DNA from: Magnetococcales bacterium
GTDB lineage: Bacteria; Pseudomonadota; Magnetococcia; Magnetococcales; JADFYX01
Assembly (NCBI GenBank): GCA_015232795.1
Contig: JADFYX010000169.1
Span: forward strand, 1 to 5,603
Direction: 5' to 3'
Length of the DNA: 5,603 bases
Position 1 is the stretch's first letter. Each line of letters starts with the position of its first letter. Made by a program: the position numbers and the translations under genes. Below, one piece after another: positions 1 through 4,135 of this stretch. Below the pieces are notes generated by a model. That model saw only the letters and a list, made by a program, of their open reading frames with translations. It did no database searches and was not told the origin of the DNA.

Positions 1-842
1 CCAATAACCTGACCCTTTGAGTTTAGGATAAACGCTTGACCAGTTTTGCCGATGGTTAAACTACCGAGAAATTTAGAAATATCGTTAAGAATAATATCTA
101 TGGCAGTAACACCAACCAAACCTTTTTTATCTTTAATTAGCTCCGCAACTGTAATACCTACCTGATAGCTACTACCATTATCTGAGGCCCATGTGTAAAC
201 ATCGGTCCAGAAATGACCACCATTTTCAACAGCTCCCTTATACCAAGGACGCTCCCGTGGATCATAAATTTTCAAAGGATCATCCGCCATCCGCAAGATA
301 TCACCATCTTGATCACGATAACGCCATGTTGTTTTTATGTAAGGAGCTATCATATCTGCGACAGCTTGTTTCTCTTCACTTGTTGATTTAGGCATTTTAG
401 CTGCTTGATTGAGAATCTCTTTGCCCTCTTTGGAATCATCAAGCCGTTTAATAACACGTGTACTGATGTTGCCTTGTGACGTTGGTTTGTTAAGCCAGTG
501 GTTCCCTTTCTCATTTCCAAAATAAACCAAGGAAAATTGAGGGTATGTGAGGATCTCTTCCCTGGTAATCTGATTGAAAGTGTCAAGTTCTATGTTGCCA
601 TTTTCATCTGGATTAAAAAGAGCAGTATTAACTCTAACCAATTTTGCGGCTGTTTCAAGATAGTTAATACTCTTATCAAGTGTTCCTTCACCAATTTTGA
701 CCAGAACCTCCTGGGCAAGTTGATTCACTGATTTGCTTGAGGTGACAAAACTTGATATGAGTATGATTGAGGAAATAGTACCAATAAACAGTAAAAAAGC
801 TGCTGGTAAGGATACTTTCAAATTGACATTATCTAATTTCAT
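1..842 (-). CDS. dCache-domain membrane sensor protein, N-terminal part (3' end outside window)
   Basis: The reading frame starts at ATG 842-840 and runs open off the window edge after 280 full codons. A hydrophobic segment at about residues 11-32 follows a short cytoplasmic N-terminus and acts as the first membrane anchor. Residues about 35-280 look like a periplasmic double-Cache (dCache_1) sensor. They include a membrane-proximal helix, the motif DPRERPWY at 194-201, WTDVY at 212-216, GVTAIDI at 244-250, and an IGKTGQAFI strand near 264-272 that belongs to the distal Cache subdomain. In this family ligand binding outside the cell is passed through a second helix, often with HAMP, to a cytoplasmic output domain. 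That part is missing here, so a chemoreceptor, adenylate/guanylate cyclase, histidine kinase, GGDEF protein or phosphatase are all possible; the WTDVY style is one I associate with cyclase-type sensors, but this is not decisive. The start is supported by AAAGAG placed 7 bases upstream. It is separated from the upstream regulator gene by 258 bp, so it is probably its own unit. Confidence 0.9.
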   Translation of the reverse strand, partial: MKLDNVNLKVSLPAAFLLFIGTISSIILISSFVTSSKSVNQLAQEVLVKIGEGTLDKSINYLETAAKLVRVNTALFNPDENGNIELDTFNQITREEILTYPQFSLVYFGNEKGNHWLNKPTSQGNISTRVIKRLDDSKEGKEILNQAAKMPKSTSEEKQAVADMIAPYIKTTWRYRDQDGDILRMADDPLKIYDPRERPWYKGAVENGGHFWTDVYTWASDNGSSYQVGITVAELIKDKKGLVGVTAIDIILNDISKFLGSLTIGKTGQAFILNSKGQVI

Positions 843-849
843 TTATTGT

Positions 850-855
850 CTCTTT
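850..855 (-). promoter_or_regulatory. Ribosome binding site of the dCache sensor gene
   Basis: The minus strand reads AAAGAG with 7 bases before the ATG at 842. It is a modest purine-rich Shine-Dalgarno match at good spacing and supports this ATG as the start of the sensor gene. Confidence 0.55.
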
Positions 856-911
856 ATATCAAGTTTGAAGTTGGGATAGGGTGAAGGTTATACTCTATTA
901 ATAACCTATCA

Positions 912-940
912 ATAATTAACTGCTAAGACTAGTTAATTAT
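912..940. repeat. Perfect inverted repeat, 10-bp arms, 9-bp centre
   Basis: The arms ATAATTAACT (912-921) and AGTTAATTAT (931-940) are exact reverse complements separated by 9 bases. There is no GC-rich core and no adjoining T-tract, so it does not look like an intrinsic terminator. Its position 70-100 bases before the dCache start, overlapping a possible promoter, fits a binding site for a dimeric regulator. The AT-rich composition means a chance palindrome is not excluded. Confidence 0.5.
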
Positions 941-943
941 CAA
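915..943 (-). promoter_or_regulatory. Candidate sigma70-type promoter for the dCache sensor gene
   Basis: On the minus strand TTGATA (943-938) is followed after 17 bases by GTTAAT (920-915). These match the -35 consensus at 5 of 6 positions and the -10 consensus at 4 of 6. The 5' leader would be roughly 65 bases. Both boxes overlap the arms of the inverted repeat. An alternative -10, TATAAC at 892-887, is a better -10 match, but its nearest TTGATA (912-907) is only 14 bases away. AT-rich DNA gives many such matches, so this stays tentative. Confidence 0.28.
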
Positions 944-1010
944 TTTTCTGGCAAGGAATAAAAAAACAGATGACCCACCACATACTTGTTAGATAGTTTT
1001 AGCTGTTATT

Positions 1011-1040
1011 AAAAAACTAAAAAGACCAACAAACGGTTTA
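1011..1040 (-). terminator. Possible weak intrinsic terminator after the regulator gene
   Basis: On the minus strand AAACC pairs with GGT plus a bulged C and TTT around a 7-base loop, followed by T-rich sequence (TTTTT, AG, TTTTTT). Only three pairs are uninterrupted, so the hairpin is weak. It sits about 60-90 bases past the stop codon at 1101, which is a sensible place for the operon to end. A Rho-dependent end or read-through into the sensor gene is equally possible. Confidence 0.22.
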
Positions 1041-1100
1041 TGTTAAAATAAAATAACAATTAAATACATAGCTTATGTTAGCATATAGTCGTTTATTAAG

Positions 1101-2750
1101 CTATTTAAGAGCGATCATGGTACTACCCCCACCACTAAGTTTAGCAGAATCAAGTGAAGCTTGTGCGCCACGTAACAGAGCCCTAGCTTTGTTATATGCC
1201 GGATACATTGCTATACCTGCTGAGATTGATTTGTATTCTTGCAGATCAGGATTTTCATTCTGTAATTTATGCCACATCTCTCTGGTTTTATTTACCGCGA
1301 CCATGGCCCCATCTGTATCTGAGTCAACTAACAGAGTTCCAAACAGCCCCTCGTCAAGGCGACCTATAAAATCTGAAGTCCGCAAAGATTTTCCCATAAC
1401 ATCACTCAACCCCTTTAATGCCACCTCATCTACAGTTCCCTTGTTGCCACTGCTACTGGGTTGATCTAGCTCTATCAGGGCAATGCAAAAATTATTTTTA
1501 CTCCGCTTGCAACGGACCAACTCCATTTCAATCTTCTCTAAAAAAGCCTCATGGTTTAAATGTCCGCTAAAAGCATCGGTATTGGTGTTGAGTATTTTTT
1601 TCTTGGAGATCTTAATAGCGTTCAAGACAGCCCGCACCAAACGTACTTGCGAAGTTGGCAAGGGAATAAAATTGGTAATGTCTAAATTTCTTTCATAGGC
1701 AAGGCTAATATCAACGGAATCACTGGAAAGAAACATGATTGGTGTCTGTGAGAAACCAAGTTCCTGGCGGATAATCCGTTGGAGTTCAAAACCAGAACAC
1801 ATAGACATTCTAAGATCAATTAGAAGAACATCAGGACGAAAACGGCGCATGGGAGGAAGCATCTCCATGGGTTTGGCAACTATGGCAACTCGTGAGCCAA
1901 TATTATGAAATACCATTGCTATATATTCTGCCAAAGAGCGCGACTCACCAACAATCATTACCTTTAGCTCACCGGTTTTTTTTGTCTCTAAAACAGAGTT
2001 CAGGGCCATTACTATACGCTCTGGACCGGCTGCCTTTGGCAAGAAAAAGCTTGCTCCACTGCGCAGAGTATCAAACCGCTTCTGCATATCATCGGTGTCA
2101 GAAATCATGATAATTGGGGGGGGAACCTGCCCAGACTGGCTTACCAATACTTCAAAAGGAACTTTACTGAGTTGCGCCATTTCATTATTGACAATAATTG
2201 TCGCAGGCTCCATGGTGTTGAGTATTTCACCAAGATCGTCTATAGAGGTGATATGCTTTACCCGCATATCATTCTTCCTGAGTTTTGCTCTCACACCATT
2301 TACAAATTCTGCATCATCTTCAACAATAACTATAACCAACTCATCAAGACGGTTTTTAGATCGCCAACCATACATTTCGGGAGTGAAATCATCTTGCTCA
2401 ACGGAAATGGCATCACGACAAGCCTGACCTATCTGTGAGAGATAACTACCGATCTTTTCGATTTGTAAATTTTGCTCTGCTCCGACACTCCAGAGGGGGT
2501 ATGAGAGAATTTTTTCAATTTCAAGGGCATAACCCTTGATTTTGGGAACAGAAAAAATACCGCTTTTGTCACCAATATTCTGCACCAACCTTTTAAAGTT
2601 TTTTTGCAGTTCATAATCTTCTGGAGTATCGACAATTTTCTTCCACAACTGATCAATTTCATTAAATTTGTTAATGAGATTTTCATTAAATTCGCTAGTT
2701 GCCTTTTGGAGTAAGGGAACTTTTTGCGTTTGGTTATTGGAGTCGGTCAT
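1101..2750 (-). CDS. Degenerate Hpt–REC–REC–GGDEF-like response regulator, probable non-enzymatic signalling protein
   Basis: This is a complete 549-residue soluble protein with no signal peptide or membrane helix. Residues about 15-115 are helical and resemble an Hpt domain, but the histidine position holds Gln57. REC1 (about 138-255) keeps acidic residues Glu144/Asp145, Ser217 and Lys239, but the phospho-acceptor is Asn188. REC2 (about 262-378) keeps Asp312 and Ser342, but has Gly268-Glu269 for the acidic pair and Leu364 in place of the conserved Lys. A GGDEF-type fold (about 390-549) shows a DAFSGHLNHEAF opening and a C-terminal SLDSAKLSG close to the family's ADxALYxAK. Its signature is DEGLF (466-470), so diguanylate cyclase activity is unlikely. 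The inhibitory-site motif RTSD (457-460) is at the canonical distance. The gene begins 6 bases after the HlyD-family stop codon and in the same frame (TAG, two codons, ATG), so it is co-transcribed with the secretion genes. A role in controlling the T1SS, perhaps by binding cyclic di-GMP, is inference. A divergent active regulator is the alternative, with Asp312 the only plausible phosphorylation site. Confidence 0.93.
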   Translation of the reverse strand: MTDSNNQTQKVPLLQKATSEFNENLINKFNEIDQLWKKIVDTPEDYELQKNFKRLVQNIGDKSGIFSVPKIKGYALEIEKILSYPLWSVGAEQNLQIEKIGSYLSQIGQACRDAISVEQDDFTPEMYGWRSKNRLDELVIVIVEDDAEFVNGVRAKLRKNDMRVKHITSIDDLGEILNTMEPATIIVNNEMAQLSKVPFEVLVSQSGQVPPPIIMISDTDDMQKRFDTLRSGASFFLPKAAGPERIVMALNSVLETKKTGELKVMIVGESRSLAEYIAMVFHNIGSRVAIVAKPMEMLPPMRRFRPDVLLIDLRMSMCSGFELQRIIRQELGFSQTPIMFLSSDSVDISLAYERNLDITNFIPLPTSQVRLVRAVLNAIKISKKKILNTNTDAFSGHLNHEAFLEKIEMELVRCKRSKNNFCIALIELDQPSSSGNKGTVDEVALKGLSDVMGKSLRTSDFIGRLDEGLFGTLLVDSDTDGAMVAVNKTREMWHKLQNENPDLQEYKSISAGIAMYPAYNKARALLRGAQASLDSAKLSGGGSTMIALK

Positions 2751-2756
2751 TAACTT

Positions 2757-4061
2757 CTAGCGCTCCTGTAAAGCAGTTACTGCTGACCCAAGTAGTGGCT
2801 CTAAAAAGAAATTAAGCACAGTTCTATCCCCAGTTATAATACCACATGTTACCTGCATACCTGGAACAAGAGGGTATTTAGTTCCTTGCTGTTCAAAATA
2901 ATACTGATCTGTTGCTACCTGAATTTTATAAAAGGGCATACCATCTTTATTTATATATGTATCGGGACTAATTGAAGTAACACTACCTTCAATCATCCCC
3001 AAGCGAGCAGCGTTGGCCGATGCCAGTCTGATTGTAACCTTTTGACCAATCTGGACAAAGCCGATATCTTGGGTTTGCAACTCTGCTTCAATTATGAGTT
3101 GGTCTTTACCAGGAACAATGTCAATTATGGTTCCTCCCGGTGGAACAACACCACCAACAGTAACCACATATAGTGTTTTAACTACCCCGTCAACCGGGGC
3201 CAGCAGTACTGTACGTTTAAAGCTATCTTCAAATTTTACCAAATGCTGAGCAAGTTTTTCCTCCTCACTTACAGATTCGATCAGCTCTTTTTGCGCCTCC
3301 TCCTGAAAAGCGTTCAAGATGGTTTTTTCTTTCTCCTGCGCCTCTTGAATAGTCGATTTGATACGGCGCAACGCCTCTTTGTCTTCTGAAATTTGACCTT
3401 GTAATTTTGACTCTTCGATAAGCAAGGTAATGTGCTGCATTCGGTTTGAAAGATTTTGCCCCAACAGTTTTTTGCTGATTTTTATCTGTTCTCGTAAGAG
3501 TGCTGCCACGGTACGGTTTGACTTCAGCCTTGCTAAAGTTCCGGCAATATCATGCTTATGCTGTAGTATTACCTCTTTTTGGGCATTTATTTGGCTTCTC
3601 CGGCGTTTTTGCCTTGAGATAAATAGAGCCGTACTTCGTTTAACTAAATCGGGAAATTGGCTCTGTAGTTCCTGGGAAAAAACCAAGGTGGGTAAATTTT
3701 CCAACTCGGCCTTTAAACGGATAATTTTAATTTTGGCATTCACTCGCCTGATTTTCAGATCAACCAAATCCGATTGCGCCCCTACAGACTCTAGGGAGAC
3801 CAGAGGTTGACCAGCAACAACTCTGTCTCCCTCCTTTACCATTATTTTACTAACAATGCCCCCTTCAAGATGTTGGATCTCTTTTATCTGACTTGCAGGA
3901 ATTACCTCACCAGTGGCATTACTGACAATATCCAACCGCCCTATTGCAGACCATATAACAAAAGCCAAAAAACCAAAAAATGTTACAAACACAAAGAGAT
4001 GATTGCCAGCAGAAAGCTGCAATGGATCGAAAACCTCCTGTAGGGTATTTGTATCATTCAT
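2757..4061 (-). CDS. HlyD-family type I secretion membrane-fusion (periplasmic adaptor) protein
   Basis: This complete 434-residue protein has the usual length and layout of T1SS adaptors. A short cytoplasmic N-terminus with no cleavable signal is followed by one membrane helix at about 21-40. Residues 51-90 form the first half of a lipoyl-like hairpin (GEVIPAS, LEGGIV, VKEGDRV). A long, charged alpha-helical coiled coil spans about 98-283, with the second lipoyl half at about 284-317 (LLAPVDGVV, GGVVPPGG). A beta-barrel region follows to about 400. The C-terminal HlyD signature is visible as PGMQVTCGI followed by a hydrophobic LNFFLEPL (400-423). Such adaptors link an inner-membrane ABC exporter to a TolC-type duct and let unfolded substrates cross both membranes in one step. 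The TolC-like gene lies 74 bases upstream, supporting this assignment; the ABC exporter is not in the window. There is no good Shine-Dalgarno sequence before the ATG. An in-frame TAA three codons upstream (GTC, ATA, CCT, TAA) fixes the start. Confidence 0.96.
   Translation of the reverse strand: MNDTNTLQEVFDPLQLSAGNHLFVFVTFFGFLAFVIWSAIGRLDIVSNATGEVIPASQIKEIQHLEGGIVSKIMVKEGDRVVAGQPLVSLESVGAQSDLVDLKIRRVNAKIKIIRLKAELENLPTLVFSQELQSQFPDLVKRSTALFISRQKRRRSQINAQKEVILQHKHDIAGTLARLKSNRTVAALLREQIKISKKLLGQNLSNRMQHITLLIEESKLQGQISEDKEALRRIKSTIQEAQEKEKTILNAFQEEAQKELIESVSEEEKLAQHLVKFEDSFKRTVLLAPVDGVVKTLYVVTVGGVVPPGGTIIDIVPGKDQLIIEAELQTQDIGFVQIGQKVTIRLASANAARLGMIEGSVTSISPDTYINKDGMPFYKIQVATDQYYFEQQGTKYPLVPGMQVTCGIITGDRTVLNFFLEPLLGSAVTALQER
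2763..2767 (-). promoter_or_regulatory. Candidate ribosome binding site of the regulator gene, inside the adaptor gene's 3' end
   Basis: AGGAG lies in the last codons of the HlyD-family gene, 12 bases before the ATG at 2750. The spacing is longer than usual. No in-frame start upstream is possible because the adaptor's own TAG stop is in the same frame nine bases earlier. Translation is therefore probably coupled to termination of the adaptor. Confidence 0.5.
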
Positions 4062-4134
4062 GACTATAGGTTATTTCTAACAAAAATATAATTAAATCAA
4101 AATCCATTTTAGCAATTAATCCCTTACTATCCAT
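4054..4134 (-). other. 26-codon ORF bridging the outer-membrane factor and adaptor genes (doubtful)
   Basis: An ATG one base after the TolC-like stop codon opens a 26-residue frame that ends in TGA, overlapping the HlyD-family start by 8 bases. The predicted peptide contains a hydrophobic stretch (LIIFLLEI). There is no independent evidence of coding. If translated at all, it could act as a coupling leader that delivers ribosomes to the adaptor start, which lacks a Shine-Dalgarno sequence of its own. Chance is the default explanation in AT-rich DNA. Confidence 0.12.
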
Positions 4135-4135
4135 A

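Larger units (their letters stand above)
843..1100. other. Intergenic region between regulator and sensor genes
   Basis: These 258 bp of very AT-rich DNA lie between the stop codon of the response-regulator-like gene and the start of the dCache gene. I see no convincing coding sequence or RNA gene. On the minus strand, in order, it holds T-rich tracts after a weak hairpin (about 1011-1040), a T7 run (960-966) without a convincing stem, a perfect 10-bp inverted repeat (912-940) overlapping a possible promoter, and the sensor gene's ribosome binding site. Confidence 0.8.

Noticed and set aside
350..586. Minus-strand 78-codon frame inside the dCache gene
   Set aside because: It lies in another frame of the same strand within the clearly recognisable dCache coding sequence.
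960..1000. T7 run on the minus strand as a terminator
   Set aside because: No stable GC-containing stem precedes it; the adjoining sequence pairs only over about four bases.
1037..1080. Direct repeat of TTATGTTA at about 1038 and 1072
   Set aside because: It is eight bases in very AT-rich DNA with no third copy or symmetry; chance is sufficient.
1075..1464. Plus-strand 129-codon open frame opposite the regulator's GGDEF-like domain
   Set aside because: It overlaps the well-supported minus-strand gene almost entirely, has no family resemblance, and its composition is that of an antisense shadow.
2429..2686. Minus-strand 85-codon frame within the regulator's N-terminus
   Set aside because: It is a +1/-1 frame shadow of the continuous 549-residue protein; there is no sign of a real frameshift.
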